DNA of 64,000 nucleotides from Utricularia gibba. Lineage: Eukaryota; Streptophyta; Magnoliopsida; Lamiales; Lentibulariaceae. Below are positions 22,413 through 34,012 of this stretch, piece by piece (the stretch's first letter is position 1; each line of letters starts with the position of its first letter). The notes under the pieces were generated by a model that had not been told where the DNA came from, ran no database searches, and saw only the letters and a program-made list of their open reading frames with translations. The position numbers were made by a program, and so were the translations under genes. The stretch covers positions 2,356,001 to 2,420,000 of the forward strand of contig NEEC01000018.1 of assembly GCA_002189035.1 (NCBI GenBank), read 5' to 3'.

Positions 22413-24515
22413 ATGAGTTTTCGGAGCGACACCTTCTCCATTGACAGCGACAGGCCCTTTTTGGGGGCGAGCCCATGTCACTCAATCCAGCTTAGCCGCC
22501 GGAAAACTACTCTCAGCGAGCTCATGGACGATGATCACCTGATCATTGAGATTCCCCAGCCTCCTACCGCCGCGATGTTTGTGCTCTCGTTTCAAAACCT
22601 TAGCTACACCGTGAAACCTCGTAGATTTTGCCGAGGTGGTGAGGTGACGGATAAGCCATCGAAGCTTCTGCTTGATGATGTATCCGGCGAGGCTAGAGAC
22701 GGTGAAATCATGGCAGTTCTCGGTGCTAGCGGCTCCGGGAAATCGACGTTGATCGATGCATTAGCGGGACGAATATCGAGGGAGAGTTTAAAAGGAAGCG
22801 TGAATCTCAACGGCCAAGCCATTGAATCCAAGCTTCTGAAAGTGATATCAGCTTACGTTATGCAAGATGATCTTCTTTTCCCAATGCTCACTGTCGAAGA
22901 AACTCTGATGTTCTCAGCTGAATTCCGGCTACCGAGAACCATGCCCAAGTCCCAAAAAAAAGCCAGAGTCTTGACTCTTATCGACCAATTGGGCCTCCGC
23001 AGCGCCGCCCAGACGGTGATAGGAGACGAAGGTCACCGCGGTGTTTCTGGCGGTGAGCGGAGACGGGTTTCAATCGGAATCGACATAATCCACGATCCCA
23101 TTATCCTGTTTCTTGATGAACCAACGTCTGGGCTCGATTCGACCTCAGCTTTCATGGTGGTCAAGGTGTTGCAAAGAATTGCTCAAAGTGGGAGCATCGT
23201 GATTATGTCTATTCATCAGCCGAGTTACAGAATTCTTAGCCTTTTATCCCATCTGATCATTCTTTCCGCCGGAAAAATTGTTTTTAGCGGTTCTCCGGCG
23301 AGTATCCCCTGTTTTTTCGCCGAGTTTGGAAACCCAATTCCGGTAAACAGCGATAGGATTGAATTTGCCCTGGATTTCATTACAGAGCATGAAAAATCTC
23401 CATCAGGGAACAAGAATCTGTCAGAATTCTACCAAGCGTGGAACAAGAACAATGGCAGGAGCTTAAATGCGCTGAATCTCAGTCTTTCAGACGCCATAAC
23501 CGTGAGCATTTCAAGAGGGAAACTCGTCTCCGGAGGCACAGATTCCGATCGCATCTCTTCTTCTGTACCGAAATACGCAAATCCCATTTGGAAAGAAGTG
23601 ATTATAATTGCGAAAAGATCAATCACCAACTCGAACCGTGCGCCGGAGCTGTTCGCCACGAGATTCGCGGCGGTTCTGATCACCGGAATAATCCTCGCCA
23701 CCACTTTCTGGCGACTAGACAATTCGCCTAAAGGGGTTAAAGAAAAGGTCGGATTCTTTGCTTTCGCCATTTCCACAACCTTCTATACTTGTGCAGAAGC
23801 GCTCCCAGTTTTTCTCCTCCAGAGATACATTTTCATCAGAGAAACATCTCACAATTCCTACAGACGCTCTTCTTTCGTACTCTCCCACGCCTTAATCTCA
23901 ATTCCATCTCTGCTAGTCCTCTCTCTCGCATTCTCCGCAACCACTTTCTGGGCAGTTGGATTATCAGGAGGGACAACTGGATTTCTGTCCTTCTTCGGAT
24001 TCACCATGGCAGCATTCTGGGCGGGAAGCTCCTTGGTAACATTTCTTTCAGGAATCATCGTAAATTTGATGATGGCTTACACCATCGTCGTCGCTCTATT
24101 AGCCTACTTCCTTCTGTTCAGTGGCTTCTTCATCAGCCGCGATAGGATCCCAAGTTACATGATCTGGCTCCACTACGTTTCTCTGGTGAAATATCCCTAC
24201 CAAGGAGTGATGCAGAACGAATTTGACGATCCCCTGAAATGCCTGGTGAGAGGGGTCCAAGTGTTCGAGGATACGCCTCTGAGAACAGCGCCGGATTCCG
24301 TGAAGCTGATGCTTCTGAAATCGGCGGGCGGTGTTTTGGGGATGAACATCACGAGCTCAACTTGCTTAACTACCGGAGTGGATATTCTGAATCAGGCAGG
24401 TGTCATGGATATAGGGAAATGGAATTGCTTGTTGATCACCATTCTCTGGGGGTTTTTCTTCAGGGCTTTATTTTACGTCACTCTGTTGATTTGGAGCAAG
24501 AACAAGAGAAGGTGA
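22413..24515 (+). CDS. ABCG: ABCG half-size transporter (WBC subfamily)
   Basis: Half-size ABC transporter of the plasma membrane, 700 aa in a single exon, in the ABCG1/2/6/16/20-type group by its N-terminus and lack of introns. Members export lipids for suberin, cutin or pollen-wall layers. Nucleotide-binding domain first: Walker [10 protein letters not shown] (104-112), [15 protein letters not shown] (Q-loop region), signature [10 protein letters not shown] (211-220), Walker [11 protein letters not shown] (231-240), and switch His in [10 protein letters not shown]. The membrane domain (about 400-700) has six hydrophobic segments, e.g. [16 protein letters not shown] and the [19 protein letters not shown] region. 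[13 protein letters not shown] stretch precedes the extracellular loop with cysteines, and it ends in a basic KNKRR tail. Substrate cannot be told from sequence. Confidence 0.95.
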   Translation: MSFRSDTFSIDSDRPFLGASPCHSIQLSRRKTTLSELMDDDHLIIEIPQPPTAAMFVLSFQNLSYTVKPRRFCRGGEVTDKPSKLLLDDVSGEARDGEIMAVLGASGSGKSTLIDALAGRISRESLKGSVNLNGQAIESKLLKVISAYVMQDDLLFPMLTVEETLMFSAEFRLPRTMPKSQKKARVLTLIDQLGLRSAAQTVIGDEGHRGVSGGERRRVSIGIDIIHDPIILFLDEPTSGLDSTSAFMVVKVLQRIAQSGSIVIMSIHQPSYRILSLLSHLIILSAGKIVFSGSPASIPCFFAEFGNPIPVNSDRIEFALDFITEHEKSPSGNKNLSEFYQAWNKNNGRSLNALNLSLSDAITVSISRGKLVSGGTDSDRISSSVPKYANPIWKEVIIIAKRSITNSNRAPELFATRFAAVLITGIILATTFWRLDNSPKGVKEKVGFFAFAISTTFYTCAEALPVFLLQRYIFIRETSHNSYRRSSFVLSHALISIPSLLVLSLAFSATTFWAVGLSGGTTGFLSFFGFTMAAFWAGSSLVTFLSGIIVNLMMAYTIVVALLAYFLLFSGFFISRDRIPSYMIWLHYVSLVKYPYQGVMQNEFDDPLKCLVRGVQVFEDTPLRTAPDSVKLMLLKSAGGVLGMNITSSTCLTTGVDILNQAGVMDIGKWNCLLITILWGFFFRALFYVTLLIWSKNKRR

Positions 24516-25272
24516 TCGGAAGCGGCTGAAACCGCCATTGATGTGAATCTCATACTTTTCCGTCTGTAGCTTGTAAGTTGATTTCGAAATCTTTTTGGGC
24601 TTATGGGACCCTCATTGTAGACAAACAAATCCCAATCTTTCGTGATTGTCGAACTTCACTCCCGCTCGTGACAGTTTGTTTAGTTAGACTCAATTGCTGT
24701 TTGCTTCTCCGACCGACTCATTCGCTCTTTCTGGGGATACAGAACTCCCAGCCATGGCAGCCGACTGCGTTTCTTCTAGTATCAGCTGCTCGGAAGTTCC
24801 AGCTCAGTTGGTTGGCTCAAAGGTAACCCCCACTCCCTTTTCCACACAACAGTCGCAGCTCATGAACCAGAAGGCATTCATAGCCCCGAGACGGGAAAGA
24901 CTTCTTATCCAATTCATGGAAGAAAATCAATTTCTAACAGTCGATATAGATGACGCTTCCCTACACCTGAAGTGTAGAAGAATGGAACGATGGAAACCCG
25001 AAGGTACCAGACCGAAGAAGTGATCGTAGATCCGAGTGCTCGCATGCTGAGAATAATCACCACCACAATTGAAGCCTGAAGGCCACATTGCATTGATAAA
25101 ATGGGGAGGGTTCACAGAATTGCCCACCCCTGGTTAGGCAGTTCTTATCTTGAACTCATCAGATCTTCGACTTTCCCGGTTCTTTTGGTAGGCTTCGAAG
25201 GAACGGACCATCTAAAAAGAATGCCGGTGCAAGAATGAAATGTAAGATCAAAACAGACTACAGTTTCAAGTT
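24516..25272. other. convergent intergenic region
   Basis: Between the ABCG stop and the Tudor-like gene stop. A short open stretch beginning ATG 24754 and ending before a GTAACC donor-like site at 24824 resembles an exon (MAADCVSSSISC), but I recognise no homologue and see no supporting partner exon. Probably 3' UTR. Confidence 0.4.
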
Positions 25273-25761
25273 TCAGCTAGGAGGCGCCACACCACTTTCC
25301 ATGTCTTCATCGCCTTCAGCTTTACCTTGAAATGAACCATTCTTCCTGCTGCTGCTCCTGCTTTTAACAGATCTATGAGCAGATTTGTCTTTCTTGTTGA
25401 TGATCCCTTCTGCTATAGCTCTCAAAGGAAGATGGACGTCCAAGGGATCCAGTATTTCCAATACCTCATTTAAATCTACATCTTCAGAATCACCATCTTC
25501 GTATCTAACCTGATACCACTCCATTTCTGAATCATAGCCTGTTATGACACCCTTGAAAAAGTGACCATCGAACAGCTTATGCACTTCCCTTCCAACCAAC
25601 CATTCACCAAAGCAGGGAAGCTGTTGTGAAATCGTAAGGGGTGAAGGAAACAGATCGGACACGGATGAGGGCAGCGGCGGCAACCCGTTTACTACAATGG
25701 CTGGTTCCCCAGAGATCTCGAAGACCGATTCCATGACATCCTTCTTACCTCCATCTTCCAT
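25273..25761 (-). CDS. small Tudor-like protein ('dirigent 17-like')
   Basis: 162-aa single-exon protein. Central domain at about 50-110: GEWLVGREVHKLFDGHFFKG, then ITGYDSEMEWYQVRYEDGDS and EDVDLNEVLEIL. This is the Tudor/agenet-like fold seen in plant PTM-type PHD proteins and in small proteins often labelled 'dirigent protein 17-like', which have no dirigent barrel. The N-terminus contains VFEISGEPAIVVNGLPPLP, a motif shared by these small proteins. The tail is basic and Ser-rich (VKSRSSSRKNGS) and then acidic, consistent with a nuclear role. Likely chromatin or peptide binding, but no ligand can be claimed. Start chosen at MEDGGKKD, the first Met in frame. The 5' leader upstream contains a 65-codon minus-strand frame (26079-25882) of no known family. 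Confidence 0.78.
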   Translation of the reverse strand: MEDGGKKDVMESVFEISGEPAIVVNGLPPLPSSVSDLFPSPLTISQQLPCFGEWLVGREVHKLFDGHFFKGVITGYDSEMEWYQVRYEDGDSEDVDLNEVLEILDPLDVHLPLRAIAEGIINKKDKSAHRSVKSRSSSRKNGSFQGKAEGDEDMESGVAPPS

Positions 25762-27665
25762 TTCCCCAACATTTAAATCTACAACGAACAGTACTCCGCG
25801 TCACATGATGGCTCAAACACATTCACGGGATTTTCCTCAAGAAGTAACAAGATCATCATCCCCAACAAACAAATCCCAATTTCATGGGATCTGAATACAG
25901 AGAATAGACAAGAACAGCGCCCGAAGAAACGAAACCGACAAAACCTGAACCATTCTTACGATATCACCAACCGCAATCGTCGTGTGGCAGAAAAACTCCA
26001 GCCTCCCGTACCCGAAAATCCTGAAAAACAGCAGCGTCTCGTCAGTAAAATCAACAGCCTCTAAATCGATCCCCGCCAACCCACACCATATTTGGAAGTT
26101 TTCGATTCCCGCCCAATAGCATCTGATGAGTTCAAGAAACCCTAGAATCGAAGGAAAGCCCGGAGAAGACGCATCTGATTGATGTATCTATTCAGGGTGG
26201 GCCCTTCCATGAAGGGGCCCATTAATGTCTAAAAATATGGAAATTAATTTCCACATCAGCAACCACATGCTGCTCACTTAATTGTAACATACAAGGCTTC
26301 ATCGTGGAATAATTAAGAACTTGCTGGCGGCTTTATCTCACAAGGCTTTGGACTTTTAAGCCCTTATGTCCCCTAAACGTTAGGCCACGGGTGGACACAT
26401 TGCACCATATATTATATAATTTTCCCTTATGGGCGTTGGGGGGCTGAACCGAGCCCTTTTTTTGTTATTTAAATTATTTTGTACCGAAGCAATTTCTACT
26501 TTTATTTTTTTTAATGCGCCAGTTGGTCAACACGTTTTGTGGGGCCCCTGGAAACTGTGTATTATAAAACTGAAACAACTGTTTTTATGTAAGTATTCGG
26601 GTGGGGTTGCATCTGACATTTCTTTAAAACGGTGTCGTTTCGGAGGTTGAGTTTTGCAGTGATGCTTTAATGGCCGGGGGCGACGAGTGGCAGTCACCAG
26701 ATATGCCTCCAGTTGGCATCACCTTCATGAATTTACTCATCACTTCTACACATAGCTGCAATTTAAGCTTCAAAGCACTAATAATGATAGGCTAGCTGGC
26801 TATGCGTGTTGTGTAGGAAGGCATAGAGAGAAACAAAATGAGAGTTTGGGGAGCAGTAGTATACCATGAAAATGGGGGTGAATGTGGTGGCTTGTTGTTG
26901 TAATCCATGAAACGAGAGAGATGAAAGTGTGCATGACGAGTGATCTTTGGCAATGCATATCCGGATGGAGTAAAAAAGCAGCAAGCTTTATTTAATCTTC
27001 GACAAGTAATTTGTATGGGGTTTGTCTCCAACCTAACACTCTCATCTCACGTCATTCCTATGGTGGTATTTTTTTTGGCAATAGAGTCCATTGGTAAAAT
27101 TTTCTAGGGGAAGCGGTGGTGGTCCGGCTCTTCCATTTATGATTCGCCCCAACTTGTTCGTCCAATAGGGAGTTTCTATGGCGACTTAACGAGGCATTTC
27201 ATTGCAAATATTAGCTGGGTTTTTTTGTGTTTCTTAATCAGCATATTTTCTTCTTCTGCGTTTCGTTTTTTGCTCTTGGGGAGAAAGAACGGAGGCCCTT
27301 ATCGTGGGTCGCTTATTTGATTTTGTCCGTTCGTCGCCGGAGCAACGCCCATCTCAATCAGATCGTGTTTGTGGGTTACAGCTAAAAATTATTGTTGTTA
27401 GGTTACATAAAAAAGAAGGGGATTCAAGGGGGTTTGTGGGTCATCGAATCCTGCTTTTTTGGTTTACTGTCGGTTCCCTGTCTCTTGTTTTCGCATATTA
27501 ATGGTGCTTAGCTTTTATGCTGGTAGCGCGTTTCCTGTAATTGTGGGTTTGGAGAAGCTGGGGATATTGATGTTGTCATTCCGTAACATGTTTGCTGGTT
27601 CATTTGGTTGATTTGTTTCAAGTCCTTTCAAATCTGCGGGTGTTAGAATTCAGGGATCTTGGAAA
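25762..27665. other. divergent intergenic region, Tudor-like / PP2C.D
   Basis: 1.9 kb between two divergent start codons, holding both promoters and leaders. The 26220-27100 part is AT-rich with only short unrelated reading frames. No gene, tRNA or mobile element recognised. Confidence 0.5.
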
Positions 27666-29339
27666 ATGGTGAATCGATTCTGGAAAAAATTGGTCAAGAG
27701 TGAAGGGAATGGAGGGTCAGTGAAGGCAAGTAAAACAGCCGAGGACTCGAATGGGATTGTTGATGGGCTGTTGTGGCATAAGGACCTTGGACTTCATTCT
27801 AATGGGGAGTTTTCGATGGCTGTGATTCAAGCAACAGGTTTTCTGGAGGATCAAAGCCAGTTAGAGTGTGGACCTTTGAGTTCTCATGTTTCAGGTCCAT
27901 ACGGTACTTTTGTTGGAGTTTATGATGGACATGGAGGACCGGATGCTTCTAGATTCGTGCGTGACACATTGTTTTCCAATCTAAAGAGTACGCTTCTTAT
28001 CTTTTGTGCTACGTGACTATGGGACATTCACTTCGAAGTGCATTTTTTGACAGTCACTCGTATCTCATAGGAAAGTATCCCATGACCTGTATCTGGAATC
28101 TTAGATCTCAATCCCAAGTTTTTTTTTTTTTTTTTTATGTGTTAAATGTATGAAATGTCAAGTGACAGAAGGCAAGAGGCACTGTTTTGATTGCTGTCCA
28201 GTCAATGAAACACCACTTGTTAGTGGATTTTTTTCATCATGAACTTTTCATGTTACCATGTTTCCATGGAGTGAGATGCTATCAGAGATGTGTGACTTCA
28301 TTTTAAATCTTAACAACAACCTTGTTTATGATCTTGTTCTTATGCAGAATTCGCTTCAGTGGGCAAAGAGATGTCAGAAAACGTGATCAAATCAGCATTC
28401 TTGGAAACGGAAAGCGAGTTTCTGTCTCTTGTGAGGCAGCAATGGCTGTGTAGGCCACAGATGGCTTCTGTGGGAACATGCTGTTTGGTTGGGGTCATAT
28501 GCAATGGACTTCTGTATATCGCCAATGCAGGCGACTCGAGAGTGGTCGCCGGCCGGGGAATAAGACCGGCAGAGGGGTTACCGCAGTTCAGCTTTCCGAG
28601 GAACATAATGCCAACATTGAATCAGTTAGGAATGAGCTCCTACGCTTGAACCCCAATGACCCGCAAATTGTTGCTCAAAAGCACGAAGTATGGCGTGTAA
28701 AGGGCATCATACAGGTACGTAGTCCAGTCCATTTCACAAGCTTCTGCCCCAGTTTTGTGCAGCTGCATCCGTTCTAGTTTTGCTAAAACGCGAACTCTCT
28801 CTCCATTGTTTCATAAGGTTACAAGATCCATCGGGGATGCGTATCTCAAGAACTGGGAGTTCAACAGGGAGCCTCTACTGCCTAAATTCAGGCTGCCGGA
28901 GCCCTTCAGCGACCCGATACTCAGCCCAGAGCCATCCGTCCTGGTGCAGAAGCTCAACCCAAACGACCAGTTTCTCATATTCGCTTCAGATGGTTTGTGG
29001 GAACATCTCAGCAACCAGGAAGCTGTCGACATCGTCAAGAAAAATACCCGCCAGGTATGTCGGAATGCCATTTATATCAACCACATAAACTCTGGAGGTT
29101 CTGACCGCAGCGCTGCTGTCGCGCAGGGCATTGCAAGAAAACTAGTCGAAGCTGCCCTCTGCATTGCCGCGAAGAAGCGTGAGATATTGTACTCTGACCT
29201 GAAGGATATCGGACCCGGAGTAAGGAGATACTTCCATGACGATATCACGGTGGTGGTGGTGTTTCTGGATCATTCTTCGAGTACGAGTTCCTGTCCCAGA
29301 GTCTCGTTAAGAGGCGGCGGCGCTCTGAGTGGGTCTTGA
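27666..29339 (+). CDS. PP2C-D: protein phosphatase 2C clade D, reading frame broken by one base
   Basis: Clade D PP2C; these phosphatases dephosphorylate plasma-membrane H+-ATPase and are countered by SAUR proteins in auxin-driven growth. Four exons: 27666-27987, 28348-28714, 28818-29054 and 29127-29339. Motifs: [115 protein letters not shown], and [15 protein letters not shown]. Inside exon 2 the frame changes after [10 protein letters not shown]: the upstream frame runs on to a stop at 28647-28649, while the next conserved block lies one base back. Exon 2 (367 bp) is exactly one base short for its flanking phases. Adding one G to the run at 28555-28558 gives continuous family sequence of about 380 aa. 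All catalytic metal-binding motifs are intact. Probably a functional gene with an assembly indel. Confidence 0.88.
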
Positions 29340-30365
29340 CTCACGGGGATTCTATGTAAATGTGCAGCAGAGGTTTAATTGTCACAGTGCTTGTGTACTT
29401 GAAAAATATGGATAGGCGGACGAGAGGAATTCAAGTAAATGCAATAATTACAGACTTCTTGAAGCCCCAGAGTCGAGTCTATAACAGCAAATACGAGGAG
29501 CACAATTTGCAGGAGGTTGGTTCTATGTGATCTAGAGGGTGGCAGGGTGATACAATCTCTGCAGCGCAGACTCACAGTACTAAGGTTTCCCCTGGTGAGA
29601 TCGTAAGCAAACAGCAACTCCATGCGTAAAAGTGAAGAACAGTAAAGCACTAGAGACTTGCAACAAACTTTCCCGAGAAAAGAAAGAAAATTTGAGAAAA
29701 CCAGATACCCTTTTCAAAAGATTTTAGTGAGAAGATTGCCCATTAAGTGGTTGAAACGAAAACAAAGTGACAAATGGAGTGCGTAGAAAAGATCCAACGA
29801 TGAAGAACTTATGACTCGTTACACAGAGATGACTACATTAAAGCAGTGAATTTTCATGATCCTATCTCAGAGATGCAGCAGGCCTAGCTTTCTATGACAC
29901 ACGGCATGAATTCATTATGCATTAGAAAATTCAAACTGAATCCCATGCGCGAAAAAAAAAAATCTACAATAAACACCACGATAACTGGCAGTTGGAAAGT
30001 CACGACTCACTTAGGAACCCAGATAGTCATCCAATCGTCTTAATGATACTCACTAGACTCTATCCTAGGCATCCAGCACACATGATGTCGTAGTAAGGAC
30101 AGGAGGCACGCCTACTAAAATATGTCATATTTGTCCTAAATCTCACCAGGGGAAAAGTTCACAAAATGAAAGATAACAAAGGGGAAGATCGTCTTAATAC
30201 CAGTGACTCAATCAAGCCAAATGACAGTGCGCAAAACCTGTGGACAACAAGAAGGTCATTAAACCATGTTCACAGAATCGAGGAAGCAAAACAGTACCCC
30301 AATTCACTTGAAGTTGTATTGAAAAAAAAGGCATTACCAACTTCTAGTTGTGGAAATATGGCTAT
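29340..30365. other. convergent intergenic region
   Basis: 1.0 kb between the PP2C.D stop (+) and the MOS11-like stop (-). A-rich, with no coding potential I can support. Presumably both 3' UTRs and spacer. Confidence 0.5.
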
Positions 30366-31417
30366 TCATGCTCCCCCCAAATCCCTTTCTGGAACCTCCG
30401 TCTTCTGAAATACATCAAGAATAACTGGATAAGACTTGGAATTATAGCTAACACCAATTCACACAGCTGGATGTGCAAAAATTTACCGCTTTAATGTTCT
30501 CTTTACCATTCTCCTTGGAATCAGGCTTCGAAAACCTGCAGGGCAGCATTAAGTAGCTAAATAAGAGATGCATAATCCTTCATGAACTTAAAATTCAGAT
30601 AACATATAAGTGCAAAATAACCTTAGTGCTCTAGCTTTCTTTTTATCTTCTTCTGCAGTATCAGCAGGAGCAGATGGCCGAAACCTCTCAAGCCTAGCCT
30701 TCTTCTTTGCTTCTTCATCAACAGAAGTAGCTGGCAAAGTCCCAAACCTAGGGAACATCCAAAAAGACGTCATGAAAAACAACCCAAAAAGGGCATGGTT
30801 ACAAAATCATACCGCTCTGCTCTAGCCTTCCTTTTCGATGCCTCGGACTGATTCAAGGTATTTGATGCACCAACAGTAGAGCCAGTGCCAAACCTTCAGT
30901 AATAGGGGACCAAATATTGCATAAAAATCAAATTTTCTTAAATCAAACTCAAACCCTATCCTATATGGGATGCTTAAATCCAGGAAATAAGCCATAACTA
31001 GTTCATATTGTACATTCCGAAGAACCTTAAACATTTTTTTTCATAAAGTACAAGAATCTTGAAGAATGATTTATGCCAAAATCGAGAAATCGTACTGCAG
31101 AATACATATAGCAAAAAAAAAAAAAATTAAAGAGGGTACCTCTCGGCCCGCGAGTTGCGTTTCTCCTCTTCGGAAAAATTTATCGGCATACCAAATCGCT
31201 CCGCTCGCTTCATCCTCTTCTGAATATCCGTCACCGCTCCGCTTTCAACAACATCGGTGGTATTTTCCGCCACCGCACTAGGGTTACCCTTCGACTCTTC
31301 CCCGCCTCCCCCTGAAGACACATGCGGCTGAGCCGAGGTGGCCTTTTCCGTCGCAGGAGGCATAGCATTGAGATCGGTAAGGGTTCTCGGTTTGGCTAAG
31401 TTGGTTACAGCCGCCAT
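30366..31417 (-). CDS. MOS11: MOS11-like mRNA export protein
   Basis: Homologue of MODIFIER OF SNC1 11 (human CIP29/SARNP, yeast Tho1 C-terminal region), a nuclear RNA-binding factor for mRNA export. Five exons on the minus strand: 31140-31417, 30813-30893, 30622-30747, 30487-30535 and 30366-30404 (573 bp, 190 aa). A variable Ala/Ser/Gly-rich N-terminus is followed by four related basic repeats with the KKxRAERFG pattern: [40 protein letters not shown] and [13 protein letters not shown], then [12 protein letters not shown]. Introns 1 to 3 each fall inside or next to the RF codons of a repeat, suggesting growth by exon duplication. The C-terminus is short (VPERDLGGA). An upstream SAP domain is absent, as in plant MOS11. 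Confidence 0.87.
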
Positions 31418-32172
31418 AACTATCGCCGGCGAAAAACTCCCAAAAACACAGTCACCGAAATTCCGCGACACGGCGTAAGGAAGAGGATTTGGATCAAGTG
31501 GACTGTGATTCATACACGAAATTCGATACATTGGCCCAAGAAGGTGTTGGTCTGGGCTCACGCCATTCCTTCAGTACAATCTTGAGGCCCAGTAAGTAGG
31601 AAGGGACGAGCCCGTTTCAACGTGTTGGGATGCCAATGCCATGGACATATTCTCAAGCCCGCCCCTTCCCGAGAGTGAATACTAATTCACAGCCTCCGGT
31701 GCAGAAAACATCTTTCGGATGTAGAAACGCAGTTTCGGATACAAACGTCTTCCTGAATTTTCCAGCAGCAGCAATGCATCGGAAATTTTGCATTTCCCTT
31801 TTTCTCCGAAACAAAATATTTTTAATAATTTCCCGAAATTTGATCCAAATTTTGATTTCTGAATCAAATTCAAAGTTCAAAATTTTTTCCGGGTTTGGAA
31901 CATGGATCCAAAAAGAACCACCGGGAAAAAGATTCACACGCATCCCCAACACTGGGGAGCAAAGAATGTGAAAGGTGCTGGCAGAATCGGCACAGTGAGG
32001 TTGATTTTCATACTGAGACAAACCTATTCAGCCCTGTATGACGATGAGCAACAGCAGAGAAGCATCCTCAAATGAATGGCCTACTTTGCTATATAATTAG
32101 CTACTTCTGTCGGGCAAAATATGCAGCTTTTGCAAGAACTTAGAGCTTCAGGTAAATATGCTGTATAAGAAA
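31418..32172. other. MOS11 upstream region / adenylate kinase 3' region
   Basis: 755 bp containing the MOS11 promoter (minus) and the adenylate kinase 3' UTR (minus). GGCCCA site II-like motifs occur at about 31531 and 31587. No gene seen. Confidence 0.5.
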
Positions 32173-33727
32173 CTATGCTGTGGCAGATCGTTTCTCATCG
32201 TTGTCGTTGTTGTCGAGGTGTAGAGCTTCCAGCAGCTTTGGCCAGGACTCTGGTATGCCCCCAGGCAAATGAAATTCCAGCAACTTACCTTGGAGCCGGT
32301 AATAATCTTCCACAGGCTTACTCTGAAAAGGCAGTAAAGAAGAGAAGTCAGATGCTACTAAGAAAATATAAACGACTTTTGGAGTTCACATGCACACCTT
32401 TTCGCAGTAAATGCTTAGTCTTTTTTTAATGACAGCTTCAGTGTCATCGGAGCGAGTTGTGAGCTTTGAAGCACATTGCGGAGGAGGGAGGAGCGGAGCC
32501 ATGGTAATGCTAGGATTCCCATTTTCAGCCTTGATATCAATTGATGCTAAATTGAAGTTCTTCCCACATTCACTGCAAATCCTTCTTCCCAGACATTTCT
32601 CAATTAACACCCTATCCGGAAGCCTAAGATTTACCACAAGATCGATATCAGTCACTTCATCCAGTATTTCCTGCAAAAAGGCAAACACCCTCAGGGTAAC
32701 GGTTGCCAGAAAAAACTTTCATCAAATACAGATTAGGAGGGCATGAGTACGTCTAAGTTCTTGCACAAAATAAACCCTCTTTATCGAGAAGGAACTAAAC
32801 CAATATCACCTACACACAAGACATACTCGCAAACGGTAGCCAGGAAGCATGGATCATAAAACGTGAAAAGTAGCCAAGGAAAACGGCGTTCTGTCTTGAA
32901 AGTATCTTAAGAACTATTGGATCTCATCACAGCCACTACTCTGAATCGTTCACTTACAGCCTGTTTCACAGTCCGGGGAAATCCATCAAGAATGAATCCA
33001 GATTCACCTTTAGCTTCTCCTGACTCAAGCCTCTTCGAAAGCAAATTAAATATTATCTCATCAGACACCAATTTACCCTGATTAACAATCTCTGCAAGCT
33101 ATAAAAGCATCAAACGGTCAGAAAATCCTGAAGGATGAAAAAAAACAATGACTTTCTTTTTTTTTTAACTCGAGACATGCATAAAAGAAGCATTGAAAAC
33201 CAGGCCGATGCGCGAACAGAAAAATGACCATTTAATCCCAAATAAGGGGAGCAAAACCAACCGTAGAATTGAACAAAACTGAAAACCATAATCCTGTACT
33301 TTTTAAGTTCGCAAATTCGAACATGCCATGTGTGGAAAATAATCGAGCTCTCCAAAGACTACGTAGAATCAAGAAATTCACACCAAGACATGAAAATTGA
33401 GGCAAAAGGCTCCAAATTTATGACTCAATGCTGTAAATTCGAACTTCACACATTTCAAACGTCACCTACATCTTTCGCCATGGGACCAGAAGACGAAAGC
33501 TCCTCACGAACGAGATCGCCGGTGGCGATATGCGGGACGCCGATTAGAGCCGATAATCTACTTGCGTAGGTTCCTTTTCCAACTCCAGGGCTTCCGAGAA
33601 ACACCCAGTGAACGTTCCTGTTCACCGGATCCACGCCGCCGGAGCGACGCATGGGAGCATATAACTCGGTACACATAGACCTCCCAATCGCAGACGCGGA
33701 TCGGAATAGGCGCGCAGCAGCCGCCAT
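32173..33727 (-). CDS. adenylate kinase, probably mitochondrial
   Basis: Catalyses AMP + ATP to 2 ADP, keeping organellar adenylates in balance. Four exons on the minus strand: 33470-33727, 32958-33098, 32398-32670 and 32173-32322 (822 bp, 273 aa). The N-terminus [18 protein letters not shown] is rich in Arg, Ser and Ala without acids, a typical mitochondrial presequence. P-loop [16 protein letters not shown] (about 43-58), AMP site [12 protein letters not shown], the [10 protein letters not shown] motif, LID domain with [12 protein letters not shown] and PPQC, and [13 protein letters not shown]. The C-terminal [16 protein letters not shown] is typical of the plant mitochondrial/plastid AK group. 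For exon 1 I used the donor after GAT (GTAGGT) because it gives [13 protein letters not shown]; the donor four bases further gives a worse family match. UPL4 diverges from its upstream side. Confidence 0.92.
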
Positions 33728-33822
33728 GGATGTCGTTTATCGGGAATTTAGAACCCCGCCGCAGCTCAAAGAACGAGTCAGAAATGCCTCGGGCTTTCTT
33801 GGGTGACTTTCCGTCCACGACG

Positions 33823-33835
33823 TATATAATATATA
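33823..33835 (-). promoter_or_regulatory. TATA-like element of the adenylate kinase gene
   Basis: Near-palindromic TATATAATATATA about 100 bp upstream of the adenylate kinase ATG. It could also act in the opposite direction. Assigned by position only. Confidence 0.4.
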
Positions 33836-33989
33836 GTTGGACGGACTAGGGAATCTTTACAAAGAATCGAGATTGGATCCGGATCCGATTTACGGGTTGT
33901 GCATTTTTCGGCATACGTTTATACTATAAAACTCTTGTTTAATTTAATGAATTTCAATTTTAAAATATCTAATATTTTAAGGGAGGTTT

Positions 33990-34012
33990 CTCCTCCTCCT
34001 CCTCCTCCTCCT
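33990..34012 (+). repeat. (CTC)n microsatellite
   Basis: About seven and a half copies of CTC in the interval between adenylate kinase and UPL4. Confidence 0.85.

Noticed and set aside
24754-24823. exon-like ATG stretch (MAADCVSSSISC) ending at a GTAACC donor-like site
   Set aside because: No downstream partner exon or family match; it lies where the ABCG 3' UTR is expected.
25882-26079. 65-codon minus-strand frame upstream of the Tudor-like gene
   Set aside because: Not in phase with a plausible splice to the Tudor-like exon and of unknown sequence; most likely leader or promoter.
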